From assembly GCA_030340625.1 (NCBI GenBank), contig JAOPHQ010001993.1, positions 124,001 to 188,000 of the forward strand: 64,000 bases of DNA, written 5' to 3'. Shown here in pieces: positions 48,707 to 60,380 of this stretch. The DNA is from Merluccius polli (lineage: Eukaryota; Chordata; Actinopteri; Gadiformes; Merlucciidae). Under the pieces are notes generated by a model, which was given only the letters and a program-made list of their open reading frames with translations, did not search any database and was not told where the DNA came from. The first letter of the stretch is position 1. Every line of letters begins with the position of its first letter. The position numbers were made by a program, and so were the translations under genes.

Positions 48707-49401
48707 ATTCTGTAAACAAAAAATATATTTGTTTATAAAATCATTTTGCAAACCATACCACATTTATGTTTTTATTTGTATTTGTATTTGTTTTGAATTA
48801 ATGCATTTGTTTATCATTTGATGTATTTTTCTGGGTGCCGTGAACACAGAATGATGAACAAATGAGCTCTAATGTAAGGGAAAATAAAATGAACAAAACT
48901 AAAAACTAAATAAAAAGCAGTTGTGGAATGACTTCCACTCGTACAGGCCATAAACATGAGAGCAAACTCAGATCAATGAGATTCCATTACCGTCCTATCT
49001 CATTTCCCACAGCCGAATTGAAAATGGCTTGGAGATGGATCGTGTCATTACCGATTCCTGCAGATCCACGGGAACCATAGATGGTTCCCGTGTGGGGGGG
49101 GGCAAAGTATTTGCAGTGAATGTGTGTGTATGTGTTTTCTATCTCATGCTGTACCAATGAATAGGTTTTTTTTTCCCTAAGTGATAAACAGGAAGGTGAG
49201 CAGGAGTTCACGCGCCCTACACTGCCCGTCGAGGAAATATGAGGACCTTAAGGAGGCCTTCAAAGCAAATGATTATCAGATCGCTGTAAACTAGGTGCTC
49301 ACCAATGCTTGCTTCTATTATTTTTCAGCATTTTTCTTCTCTCCAATTTGGCTAAAACATACTGACTTTCTTAAAGCAGTAAATGTAGACACTGTCTACA
49401 G

Positions 49402-49873
49402 CAGTGGTTCCCAACCTTTGACTTTAAGTGTACCACTAAATTGTCATCAAGACTTTCGCGGACCACCTGCAAACGCTAAAAAATAGATAAATACACATGC
49501 AGTGGCTGTGCAAAGAGTGCCAGCGCCCCCTTTATACACAATTATTACTGCAAGAAGGCCATGGCCAGTGGGAAACAGTGGAAAGGAAAATTCAGCAACC
49601 CTGCTCCCAGTGTGTTTATTTAGCAAACACAAATGAACACAAAACATCAATGGAAAACATTACAATGGAAAACATATGGTGGAATGCACGAAGCAACACT
49701 ATTTTTGAAATAATAACTAGCCATAATACTATATTTACTGAACAATATTTATAATATGTTTATTTTCAATTATCTATATAATTGTTTCTATTATTGTAAA
49801 TGTGTCTATTTCAAGAACAAAATCCCACATACCACCTGCAGTACCCTTGCGTACCACAGGTTGAAAAACACTA
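49402..49873. mobile_element. hAT nonautonomous element (Charlie-like ends)
   Basis: Left end CAGTGGTTCCCAACCTTTGA; right end in reverse TAGTGTTTTTCAACCTGTGG. Both ends carry GTACCACTAAATTGTC- or GTACGCAAGGGTACTGCAGG-type subterminal sequence typical of this fish family. Flanks GTCTACAG (49394-49401) and GTGTAGAG (49874-49881) agree at six of eight positions, suggesting an old duplication. No transposase. Confidence 0.8.
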
Positions 49874-51030
49874 GTGTAGAGGAACATTAAATTGGTTTTA
49901 TTTCTCTTTTGAGAAGAACGTTTTCTGCACACATGAATGTATGTGTGCGTCTTATGTGTAGGTCTGTATTTTAGTGCTGTAATGTTACTAAATGTTTATT
50001 TGCTGTGATAATTGGCCATGTTAAATTAAGGTAAATATATTGTTAAAAAGAATCTGAAGCGAAATATTCTGCCTGCATTACTTGAAATAAATAATAAATA
50101 AATAAATCCTTAAAATGTGACCATATTCATAGTTCAGTATTTATCTGTCCTGTTTATTGTGCCTGCCATTGAGGAAGACAAATGTGTCTTGAACAGAGCA
50201 TTAACCAAGCAAAAGTATGAAGCCGATACTTTGGCTGAGACCTTGACTGTGCAATCCAAGTGAAAGACATTGAGGAAAAAAAGGAAAAATATTAACTTCA
50301 CCCACTCAAAATGTCCTCAGCTTTCTTTTTACACCATTTTGTGCCACGGACAATCCCTCCTCCAAACGTCTCACTTTGCCTCTCAAAAATCCACCACTCA
50401 ACCAGGAGTGTCCTAAATATTACAGAACAATAAGCCGATAAAAATAGACTTTGCCAACGCACCTGGAGCAACATCAATATTTGAACAGTTTGTTAAATAT
50501 TTCATGTTTCAGATCATAGGCCACACTCTGGCCATACTGTATATATTTACCCACTCCTCAGCCATCGCAGGTGGGTTTGACACTGCAGTCTAGAACCCTT
50601 GAATGTCAGCCATGATTATCACACACCATCAAACGAATGGACATGGAAGATGTTAATATTAGGTCAATGAAATGCAGTAACAGAGATGCTGGTGTGTACA
50701 AAAAACAGAGTACTGTACTGGGGGGGGGCAGAGAGAGAGAGAGAGAGAGAGAGATGTTGGAACCAACAAGGCCTATACTATGGGAGGCTACTTGGGTGTG
50801 GCAAACCAGTAAACGAGGGGCCAGAGTCAAACAGTAAGACAATAGCTGAGAAGGATAGGGACAATAGACAGTTGGAGCAGTATTTTCTTTTTTTTTTACA
50901 GAATAGCTGAAACTTGGTGCAATAAAAACTGGTTTAGTACAAAGCACAGAGTCCTAAGAAAAATGGGCAAAACATAGACCCAAAACAGAAAACAACCTGT
51001 GCTGTGTCTTTTAGTTTTTGAGTGTGTGTT

Positions 51031-51035
<5 letters not shown>

Positions 51036-51070
<35 letters not shown>
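51036..51070. repeat. (TA)n microsatellite
   Basis: About 17 TA units. Confidence 0.95.
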
Positions 51071-51072
<2 letters not shown>

Positions 51073-53175
51073 GATATTATTGAGGCAGTTGGCATGGCGA
51101 TTACATAGTACAAAGTCATGGCTATGATTTTGACTATCAGTCCTCAATATTGGTGCCTCAATACTAAATACTGAAAACAACAGAGAAGACAACACAGGTC
51201 TATTTAGTCCAAACAAGGGAAATCGTTTATTGTGCTGTGTCGCTGAGCTAGATTTTCCAACCCGCTACCCAAAAGTAGGCAGGCCCTGCTAATACTGGAC
51301 AATTTGATGTTGGCTGACTGACTGTGTACAATAGTTGACTGATGTTTTGTCATGCAACCTTCAATCCCAAGTGCACACATGCACGCGCACACACACACAC
51401 ACTGCTGGCAGGGCAACAGCGCAATGCAGTATTGACGAGTCTCTGTACGGCAGCTATGCCGTGTTTAGCGTCATTCAGGTCGAGCCGTGGGTGGCATCGC
51501 GGTACACAAGCAACTTCCTAATCACCCAACCCTCACCAAGCGCATTTTCAGCCACTTGTGTATCCAGAGTCTTGATTACGCATTCAGTCCTAAAGCAGAT
51601 ACGTCTTCACTTACATTATGCGGCATCAGAAAAAATAAAACCCTTTTTTGGGGGCGGGGGGGGGGAATTAAAAGTTAGAGTTGCATCTCATTTGCAGTTG
51701 CAGCCAGGGTCGGGCACTTGGCAGAAAGAGTTGGCAATTACATTGATTCAAGCATCATTAGATGACATTGACTCAGAGCAATTACCATTTAGCATTACGG
51801 GTGGATTCTGGAGTATTCAGACTAGATTCAGTTCTGGGTCAATTCTGCCGGAATTATGAGTCTTCTCATCTTACATCAGCATACTGTGCAATGCAGCGTT
51901 GAGAATAAGTAAAACATGCAGGTGGGATTTTCAAAAGCTCACTCAGAACTGTTACAGCAGCTAGAAGGTATTTATGTCAACATTAAGAACCAAGGTTAAT
52001 GAAACCGTTTCATTCTAGTTGCATTTAATGGTGTATATCAATATGGTCTGTATGCGCAGCACAATATGCGATGCTAATGCCATTAAAGTGCATTGAGCGG
52101 TAAGAGTAAATGGCGTTCAGTTGAGTTGTGTTATTTAACTTAACAAGCTTGAACTGTATCTAGTTTATAAAGTCAAACTCGATTCATACCATTATATATA
52201 TACTGTATATATATATATATATTGTTATGAGAAAGATCATGGTTAATGCTAGTGGTATTTTAAGCAGTGGCGAAAGTCATACCTCGGGCCAACAGTCGGC
52301 ACCAAACGTGGACACTTGTGTCGCACCTTGATTGTTGGTTGGTTGGTTCTGCATCCTCGACCCAGTGGCTGGTTTGAAGCACCACAGGGAGTCATAGTGT
52401 TACTGCACGCTTTGATGAGATGCCAACATCAGCCATCTTAATAGGATGGGCTGACGAACCCCAGCCTGGGATTCCATCAAGACACACAACACACACACAC
52501 TTACAATAAACGCAAGGAATGAGACAGAAAATGGGATGTGAAAATAGGGGAAATAAAAGCTTGCTGGGGAAAAAAAGGCAAGAGGGGAAAGAGGTTAAGT
52601 TAGGAAACAGGAGCAGATTAGGCCAACTACAGACAGTGGTACTTTGATGAGCAGAGCCTGCCTGTATTTATGATTAAAAATCATCCGCCTCTCTCTCTGC
52701 CAATAAGGTCTTATCTGTGCTGCATGCATATAAGTCTGATAGGGCCTCTGGCCACAGCGGGAGAGATAACAAAAAATAATTAGTTAACATTCAGCTCTGA
52801 GCAGACTGGATTTTTGGAAGAAAAAAAAAGCTAGAGCATAGGAGAAGGAAGAGGAGTCAGTTTTACTCCCGGTTTATTCACACATTAAATATTTTGTTTG
52901 TGTGTTTGTCAAGAATGACATTTCACCCACCATGTGCAGCCTTTTGCTTAAGAGATAAGTAAGAAATTGAAAAATCGGCACCTTCCCATTTTCCCATATG
53001 AGAATTCAAAACGGCTCGAGTGTGATTTCTATGGCGAGGGCTGTGCCACAGCCCTGCTGTCAATTACAAGATTCAAGTAGATTTACATATACTTTAGATA
53101 ACAGTGTGCACAATCTGCATGAATAATTGATGGCCGATCACAAATTTTGTCCACCTATGTCCAAAGACAAATCAT

Positions 53176-53258
53176 TCACACACAATAATAATACAAAATA
53201 ATAATAATAATAATAATAATAATTATTATTATTATTATTATTATATACAGTATATACA

Positions 53259-53300
<42 letters not shown>

Positions 53301-53301
53301 T
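53176..53301. repeat. (AAT)n(ATT)n(TA)n compound microsatellite
   Basis: About ten AAT units followed directly by about eight ATT units (mutually complementary, so a hairpin), then TACAG-spaced TA units. Confidence 0.95.
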
Positions 53302-54280
53302 ATCTGTATTTCATTTAGTCATAGAAGATGTGTTTACAGTCAGACTGGGGAATCTATTGAGATGGTAGTATTCTTAAAATATACTGGGATATAAAAACAA
53401 AATGAGACGTGACTAAATTAACTTGAATAATTAATGAATTCAATTAACAATTCAAATGATTTAGTCATTAGCTTAATTCTCCATCATCTCCTGTTTAGCG
53501 TGTAACGTTTGAATTTCAAATGTCGGAATGTTAATTTGTGGCCCACATGACCTGAGTCTTCAATAAGACACACCTCTTAAGAAATAATTTGTTCTGACTC
53601 TGTGGATAAAAGAAAAAACAGAACATGTGTGAATACATATCCAACCTGCCTCCTTCAAACCATGAACAGAAAAATAGAGGATGGAAAAAGGGCTTGACTT
53701 GAGTATGAGTACACTGTGATCATGCCTCCAGCAACTCGCTACCCAAGAGATTGAGGTTGACTTCGCCACAGAGCAGTCTTCGTCAATTGCTCATTGAGGG
53801 CGGATATGACTGTTTCCAAGTTGAACGGCAGGAAACATGTAAAAAAAAAAAACTCCAGTGAAGTTGTGAGAGAAGAATGTATAGGGAGTGTAGCGAAAGG
53901 TGTGTGGAGGGAGAGGATTCTCCCATCCCCAATGAGTTGGGCCAAGGCTAACACAAATAGTGTTTGAAGTTATAGCTGCAACGTCTGTATGGCTTTCCAA
54001 AGCATACAGTATTTTGAGTCAATTATGGTTTTATGCATTGTGTAATGTAAAACTAAATACAAATATTCAAGTATCCAAATCCAAAAATACATGGAATGAT
54101 TTGACGAATGTTATCTCTGGTCATTATGCATCATGACAAACATGACACATGAAGGGACAAAGTAGTCCTGTGGGGACTAGTAGAAATAACGTATGTAGTA
54201 GCTTTTCACAAAATGGAGAGTTGATACCAATGTAGCTATATTCCTTCAATGTGCAAGCACATTTTTGTAACTTGTTTTAG

Positions 54281-54400
54281 TAGTCTAGTGGTTATGGTGT
54301 TTGAATACTCTCCCTCCGAAAGGTTCTGGGTTCAAGCCCTAATGTCCACATGCTGCTGATATACCCATGAAGTACCCATGTCATGACATGTACCCAAAAC
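54281..54400 (+). mobile_element. tRNA-derived SINE fragment
   Basis: Clear tRNA-like head: TAGTCTAGTGGTTATGGTG (box A region) and GGTTCTGGGTTCAAGCCC (box B region), spaced as in a tRNA. The body that follows (TAATGTCCACATGC ...) is short and the usual tail is absent. Confidence 0.75.
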
Positions 54401-54822
54401 AAATATGACTTAGGTACATAGTAATAGCAGCTAATGGTGATGTACAAGCACTATTTACCAGTGTTGTAGTACTCGAGATCGGTCTTGGTCTCGAGCACTT
54501 TTTGAAGGTCTCGGTCTTGTTTCGGAATCGACTGCATTTTTACTTCGTCTTGTCTCGGTCTCGGACAAAGCGGACTCTGGATTTTATTTCAAGACCGGTC
54601 AAGACCACAACTATTGGGATATCAATAAATTGCCTGTGCATTTTTGGATTTACTTGATAATATCATTACTGTGATTTTGTAAATCGTATTGCTTCGAGTA
54701 CAACCAATAACATGACTAATTTAAAATGGTTGTCATCGTTAACGGCTGTCACCCCTCCCGCCTCCTTTCACACGTCCCCCACAAAAGTGCATGTGAGTGA
54801 CAGGAGAAGAGGCCGTGAAAAG

Positions 54823-55002
54823 ATGTCAGCCAACTCGTCTGTAATAAAATTTGGTTACCTGAACCACAAAGATTTTTTTGTGCACAACTACGTCCAAAAG
54901 AAAACACAGCGCAACTTGTAAATTATGCAAAGCAACGCTAACGGAGATGACTGGGACCACGTCCAACTTTTACCGGCACTTAGAGAGGAAACATAAAGAA
55001 AG
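54823..55002 (+). pseudogene. hAT transposase exon with BED zinc finger, frameshifted
   Basis: The frame opens MSANSSVIKFGYLNHKDFFV. After a one-base shift near 54905-54915 it continues as TCKLCKATLTEMTG and TTSNFYRHLERKHKER. The CxxC ... HxxxxxH pattern is the BED finger that lets hAT transposases bind the element ends. The exon finishes AAAGAAAG with a consensus donor GTAAGC at 55003. No downstream coding exon (RNase H-like core or dimerisation region) follows in the window. The frameshift plus missing body make it non-functional. Confidence 0.75.
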
Positions 55003-55141
55003 GTAAGCTAAGTGTAAGTGACATTTAGTGAATACTAGCTAAACAACCATGTGTATACAGTATGCTTCAGGACATCGGTTTTACTTGCTTGCCAGTTATT
55101 TACCCCCTAGCTAGGCGCGCAAGCATATTAGCACATTACCT

Positions 55142-55200
55142 CACTGCATTAGCTAACTTAATGTTACAATGGATGTAACATTAAGTTAGCTAATGCAGTG
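55142..55200. repeat. Perfect inverted repeat, 27-bp arms, 5-bp loop
   Basis: Arms 55142-55168 (CACTGCATTAGCTAACTTAA ... TGTTACA) and 55174-55200 are exact reverse complements around ATGGA. The pairing does not extend beyond the arms. Confidence 0.97.
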
Positions 55201-55825
55201 TTAGCTTTGTGTGAGAGTGAGGGGTCAGGACATGTGTCTTATTCCTACGTTACGTTTTTTCTTGTGATAAAAAATGACAGATGATGTAAAGCTATGTAGC
55301 TAATGTGTATATAGTTATGTTACATCAACGTCAACTCTGACGTAAATGATACACACCGCGCTCCCTCTCCTGGGTGAGAGAGCTAGAGTTAGCAGTTTCC
55401 AGAGTGGAGACAGAGTAACATTAATGCTCCACTATATGAAGAAGTTACACATTAAATATGCTTTGCCTGACTATAAGCATACATCACATACTTTAAGAGT
55501 GCTAATTTTGGGGTTGAACACACAAACAAATATATAACTTTATGTAGTCAAACACTAGAGCTTATGTGTGTTTAAGTGTTGTAATTAGGGATGTCCGATA
55601 TTATCGGCCCACCGATATTATCGGCCGATATTGGCATAAAAAATCAATATCGGAAAATATCGGTATCGGTTTTTTAACCGATACCGAAATCGATTTTGAA
55701 ATAATTTCAGACATTATGTTTCAAGTGAGGATGTGGTTTGATGACATCATACACGCGCCGCGCCGTCTCAATAACAAGCCTGGGCTGTGCGGCCGTGTAG
55801 CGGGACGCTAGTTGTAGCTGTGGTT

Positions 55826-55960
55826 ATGTCGGTGGTTTGGAATTATTTCAAAGTTTCTACGTTGAATAGTAAAATAGGGGTTATGCGCAACCATACTAAC
55901 GCATTCTGCGAAACAGGTCTCATCACAACCGGTTCAGGTCCGCTGTACCGCGCTCACATT
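55826..55960 (+). pseudogene. hAT transposase N-terminal remnant
   Basis: MSVVWNYFKVSTLNSKIGVM resembles the start of BED-finger hAT transposases (S.VW.YFKVS...SK). The usual CxxC cysteines are missing where the frame goes on as RNHTNAFCETG. It is therefore a deleted BED finger with no downstream domains. Confidence 0.6.
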
Positions 55961-55972
55961 ATTTTATTTATT

Positions 55973-57140
55973 AATCCGCACTTCCAGACCGTCACCGGGG
56001 CTTCAGAGTAATGTGTCCGAGGAGAGTAGCCCTCTCCCGGACACCAGGGCTTGAAGGGCTACTATTGCGCACCCCCCGTCGGCCGTTACTATTGCGCGCG
56101 CCCCCCCCCCCCCCCCCCGCGGTGTGTTACTATTGCGCGCCCCCCCCCGTCGGCCCGCGGTGTGTTTGGGTTACTATTGCGGGCATAGACATATATACAT
56201 AGATACATGTATATCTATGATTGCGGGCACCCCCGCCGGCCGTAGGTCCGCGGTGACGCTCGAACGTGAACGTCGTTTTACGGCAGCGGAAGATTTACGA
56301 CAGCCAGCATACAGACAGTAAACAGACAGTGAGCAACGGACTACACATGATATTATTCACAACTCGGATTAATTTAATGAAACCCATTGATTCTTTTGAC
56401 CGGTGGACCCTTACGGACTTAAGGAATATAAACAATGCAGGAACGGACACACACCGTACGGACTTTATGATCGCTTCAAAAGTTGGAAGTCAGACCTTTT
56501 CCCCGTCTCTCTTGTTTACCGGTAAGTCTGGATGAATTATGCGTTGGTGTTCATAGTTTGTGTTAAATTAACTGAATGATTTATCTGTGGAGAATCTAAC
56601 TGATCTAACGATGTGCGTTATGTCCATATGGACAGACGTTTAAACGGTTACCGTATCTTTGTGTAGGTGATCTAAACGGCTTAAGTCGTTCAAGAAATAA
56701 TTTAGATAAAATCCAGATCCGGCCTCAATTGGAGACCTGCGTTTATTTGTCAAAACGTGTCGCCACACCCCTGCGTCTATTAGGGACCCCGCTTTTATTG
56801 GAAGTTTTACGGTATATAGAGAACGAAAAAAAAACGTTATTAACCGGTTTTGGGGATTTCAGAATAACGTTTCTGTTCCGGAACAGTTGAAGACCATTTG
56901 GTTTTCGTTTCCGTTTCCGTTCCTCGTAAAATTCCGTTCGTTTTCGGTTTTCGTTTTCGTTCCTTGAACCGGTTCGGAGCCCTGCCGGACACACACGCTA
57001 GCTTTTACCGCTGTTTTTTTTTGTTTTTTTAATCCGCACTTCCAGACCGTCACCGGGGCTTCAGAGTAATATGTCCGAGGAGAGCAGCCCTCTCCCGGAC
57101 ACACACGCTAGCTTTTACCGCTGTTTTGTTTTTATTTATT
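55973..57140. repeat. Tandem duplication of a 110-bp unit, first copy interrupted
   Basis: Copy 1 is 55973-56044 continuing at 56993-57030 after the nested hAT. Copy 2 is 57031-57140. Both run AATCCGCACTTCCAGACCG ... CCTCTCCCGGACACACACGC ... TACCGCTG and a T-rich end. With the nested element and one target copy removed, each is exactly 110 bp. A third partial unit starts AATCCACACTTCC at 57141. Confidence 0.88.
56045..56984. mobile_element. Nested hAT nonautonomous element
   Basis: Left end CAGGGCTTGAA; right end in reverse CAGGGCTCCGAACCGGTTC. Perfect 8-bp duplication CCGGACAC (56037-56044 and 56985-56992). The left 200 bp is a GC-rich cassette with C6, C20 and C8 runs alternating with GTCGGCCGTTACTATTGCGC and ending CGGCCGTAGGTCCGCGG. 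A short palindrome around CATAGATACATGTATATCTATG is at 56194-56219. The right part is purine/pyrimidine asymmetric (GTTTTCGTTTTCG). No transposase. Confidence 0.9.
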
Positions 57141-57907
57141 AATCCACACTTCCCCTCGGCATAAAGCCCATTGCAATGAGTGTAAAGCGGAGGTTTCACG
57201 TGGCCGCATATATCGGTATCGGTATCGGTTGATATCGGTATCGGAAATTAAGAGTTGAACAATATCGGTTATCGGTAAAAAAGCCAATATCGGACATCCC
57301 TAGTTGTAATACTCTCTGGCTCGCTCAATCACTCAAATGTTCTCACACTGTGTGTTAGATGGGTGTTTAGAATAATACACATCTGGGGCCGTATTCACAA
57401 AGGATCTTAGCGCTAAAAGTAGCTCTTAACTGGCGAATTTAGGAAAAACTCCTAAAAATAATGGGCGTGTCAGTGTTAAAATTAGGACTCCTAATTTCTT
57501 TCACTAAGAGCAATTCACAAAGGATCTTAGGCCTAAAAGTAGCACCTAAGTCTAGGAGAGCTTAAAAGTCCTCGAGAGGACTCCTAACTCACTAAGACCT
57601 ATTCACAAAGAATCGGAAAATGGCTGCGAGACGAAATGTTTTGGAGACAATGGAAGACTGTGAATTGATCAAGAGATATCTAAATCGTGAGGGTATAAAA
57701 CTTGTTGTGGAATTAGTGCGGGATGCAATAACATCCCCGACTAACAGGAATAACTCGATTAGGAAATAAAATGTTTGGCAACACGATATTTAGCAACGGG
57801 GAAAATGCAACTTTGCAATGCCGACGATTTAGGAATATCGCAACCATCAGTCAGCCATAAACCGAACCATCGGTTCACATTGATATGTGGTCGCTCCGTA
57901 GACCACA

Positions 57908-58230
<323 letters not shown>

Positions 58231-59247
58231 TCCAACAGTTTATCCGGTTTCCTTTGGACAATCAACAACTACACAGGAGGATCAAAGCCAACTTCATGGC
58301 ATGCAGGTATGCCGGTGTGGTCGGTGCTATTGACGGGACGCACATACAAATAATTGCGCCATCAAAAGATGAGGACGTGTTCGTCAATAGAAACGAAAGT
58401 ACATTCCACCAACACGCAGATTGTTTTTGATGCAACTTTTAACATTCTTGATGTTGTTGCAAAGTGGCCTGCAGGGTCTACCCATGATCCGCATATTTTA
58501 ATGGGGAGCGGTCTGAGGCAGCTTTTTGAGAGGCACCTTGTACCAGTTGGGTGTCACTTGCTGGGTGACAGCGGCTATCCCTGCAAGACGTCTTGACACC
58601 TCTCAATCCACAACCGGGGGCACAGTTAAAGTAGCCTATAACATGTAAGTGATTACGCGGATTACGCTTAGTCCTATGCTCTTTGTCGCCTTTTATTTGT
58701 TGAATCCATATTTATTATTGTTTACTGTTTTCCTCCATATATGTTAGGGCACACAAAAATACACGAAATCTTGTGGAGAGAGGATGTGATCACAGTGATC
58801 ACTGTATGCGCCATTCTCCACAACCGGTATAGGCTGTTATTTAAAGGGACACTAAGTAGTTTTTTAAGTAATTTATTACCTCAAATCAACGTCTTCATTC
58901 ATAAATAAGTCCCCATTGGTGTACAATGATCAATGTCAACAATCTCACTTATCCTCCTGAGCGAAGAATCACTTATCAGAATATACATAGGGCGGGCAAG
59001 CTCTATGGAGGCCGCCATGTCTTTCCGGTCTATGGACTCCCGAGAGGGACAAAAAGCTAAAAGGCTAAACGCGTTTTCACTCAGAGCCAGCGTGACTGGA
59101 ACAGAGGAGGAGCTTAGCGAGACGCGCTTGTCACTTAAAAAACGATATAAACATGAGAACATAATTCACTATCTGGAGGAGTAATTACTCATACATGCTC
59201 ACACTAATGATTCAATGCAGTTTGAAGTTTGTTTGAAATAACGTACC

Positions 59248-59688
59248 CAGTGCTCGAAGTGGGCCGCTACGCACCGGTACGCAGCACCGGCACTTCTACA
59301 TTTTACCCTTTAGCGTACCGGCACTTTTTCTTGCGTACCGGCACTTGTCACAGGCTGCGGTCATAGGTCCGCGGTGGGTTACGATCCCCCGTTGGTCGTA
59401 GCGCGGTGGGTTAATATCCCCCCCCCCGTTGGTCGTAGCGCGGTGGGTTAATATCCCCCCCCCCCCCCCCCCCCCCGTTGGTCGTAGCGCGGTGGGTTAA
59501 TATCCCCCCCCCCGTCGGTCGTAGCGCGGTGGGTTAATATCCCCCCCCCCCCCCCCCCCCCCCGTCGGTCGTAGCGCGGTGGGTTAATATCCCCCCCCCC
59601 CCCCCCCCCGTCGGTCGTAGCGCGGTGGGTTAATATCCCCCCCCCCCCCCCCCCCCACGTTGCTTATATTTTTCCACTTCGAGCACTG
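59248..59688. mobile_element. hAT MITE carrying a poly-C minisatellite
   Basis: Ends CAGTGCTCGAAGTGG and CCACTTCGAGCACTG are perfect inverted repeats. The 8-bp duplication AACGTACC is perfect (59240-59247 and 59689-59696). The left subterminal region repeats GTACCGGCACTT three times. The core is a seven-unit minisatellite. No transposase. Confidence 0.95.
59357..59656. repeat. Seven-unit minisatellite with alternating poly-C lengths
   Basis: Unit GTTGGTCGTAGCGCGGTGGG followed by TTAATAT and a C run. Units start at 59357, 59391, 59428, 59477, 59514, 59564 and 59610, with lengths 34, 37, 49, 37, 50, 46 and 47 bp. Almost all variation is in the C run (5 to about 23). The first unit is the ancestral-looking CGGTCATAGGTCCGCGGTGG with TTACGAT. 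Poly-C length in assemblies is error-prone. Confidence 0.92.
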
Positions 59689-60380
59689 AACGTACCTCAT
59701 CATCAGAAACAAAACGTGATGAAGTGGTGTTTGAAGACATGTTATCATGTCATAGCTTCTTGAATCTTGACTAATACCGCTTGCCGTAGTTCAAAAACGC
59801 GAGGCGCTGGAGAGAATAAATTCGTTTGAATGCAAAATACAATTTGACCACTAGATGGGGGAAAAAATTACTTAGTGTCCCTTTAAAGTGTTGAATAGTG
59901 GAGTTATGCTCATTGGATTTAATTGCCTCCTTGAATTAATGCAATTTACGTATTTTTATTGTTTGCTTTTTCTCTCTCTCTTTAACGTGCATATAGGCTA
60001 CAACGTCATTATCGTGGTCTGCACAAACTATCATGCGTGTATTCTGCTAACTGCACTGTCCATAACTATTTGATAGGGATGTCTAGCCGAGGCTATTTCC
60101 TTGTTCTTCGGTGATTCAGTGGGCTCGTTTCCACAGAGACCGCCTGCTCTGAACAACCAATCACCGCACTGACCGCTTCCAAACTCGTGCACGAGAATCG
60201 ACGTAATCCATAGCAACGGCGCGTCACTCTCAGTTCACTCTTAGTGATTTATCCTTAGTATGAGAGGTCTCAGCGGCTTTGTGAATAACTTTTAAGAAAA
60301 AACTCCTACGTAAAATGTTTTAGCGCGAGTTAGGAGCACTCCTAGCGGTAAGATAAAATGCTTTGTGAATACGGCCCCTG

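Larger units (their letters stand above)
45613..49393. other. Single-copy stretch with microsatellites, no gene recognised
   Basis: CA tract 47180-47245, TA tract 48633-48706, C-rich block near 46001. A minus-strand LINE tail fragment may lie at 48291-48330. Frames at 47162-47518 are readings through the CA tract. Confidence 0.5.
49882..54280. other. Single-copy AT-rich stretch, no gene recognised
   Basis: GA 50728-50753, TA 51036-51070, CA 51388-51404, G10 near 51650, TA 52193-52223, AAT/ATT/TA 53176-53301. Candidate noncoding regulatory DNA at 52680-52830 and 53000-53160. A 174-codon frame at 51335-51859 crosses the CA and poly-G tracts and is rejected. Confidence 0.5.
54459..55585 (+). 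mobile_element. hAT transposon, 5' part
   Basis: The left end CAGTGTTGTAGTACTCGAG and the subterminal repeats GGTCTTGGTCTCGAGCAC and TTGTCTCGGTCTCGGAC are typical of a fish hAT family whose ends are built of TCTCGGTCTTG motifs. The left flank is CTATTTAC. The matching right end (CTCGAGTACTACAACACTG) is not in the window, so the element is truncated or rearranged. It carries a BED-finger exon at 54823-55002. The region after the donor (55003-55585) looks like the element's intron and contains a 27-bp-armed palindrome. Confidence 0.75.
55586..57302 (+). mobile_element. hAT element with BED remnant, tandem duplication and nested hAT
   Basis: Ends TAGGGATGTCCGATATT and, in reverse, TAGGGATGTCCGATATT. 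Subterminal ATATCGGTATCGG repeats lie at both ends. Perfect 8-bp duplication GTTGTAAT (55578-55585 and 57303-57310). A transposase N-terminal remnant is at 55826-55960. Downstream, a 110-bp unit starting AATCCGCACTTCCAGACC is tandemly duplicated. A 940-bp hAT is inserted in the first copy. Once that insertion is removed, the element is only about 770 bp and has no catalytic core, so it is nonautonomous. Confidence 0.93.
58845..59882. mobile_element. TTAA-flanked DNA element (piggyBac- or Kolobok-type MITE)
   Basis: Inverted ends AGGGACACTAAGTA(G)TTTTTT and, in reverse, AGGGACACTAAGTAATTTTTT. TTAA lies on both sides (58841-58844 and 59883-59886), the target of piggyBac and Kolobok elements. 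It contains an 83-codon frame (58933-59184) with no known domain, probably chance or captured. A hAT is inserted at 59248. Without it the element is about 590 bp. Confidence 0.85.

Noticed and set aside
51335..51859. 174-codon plus-strand frame
   Set aside because: Includes translated CA and poly-G tracts (HTHTHT, GGGGG); no supporting start or splice context.
58933..59184. 83-codon frame inside the TTAA element
   Set aside because: Present only inside a MITE-like element with no transposase domain; most likely chance or a captured fragment.
59357..59656. Repeat-spacer pattern resembling a CRISPR array
   Set aside because: The spacers are homopolymer C runs, the sequence is eukaryotic, and the block lies inside a hAT element.
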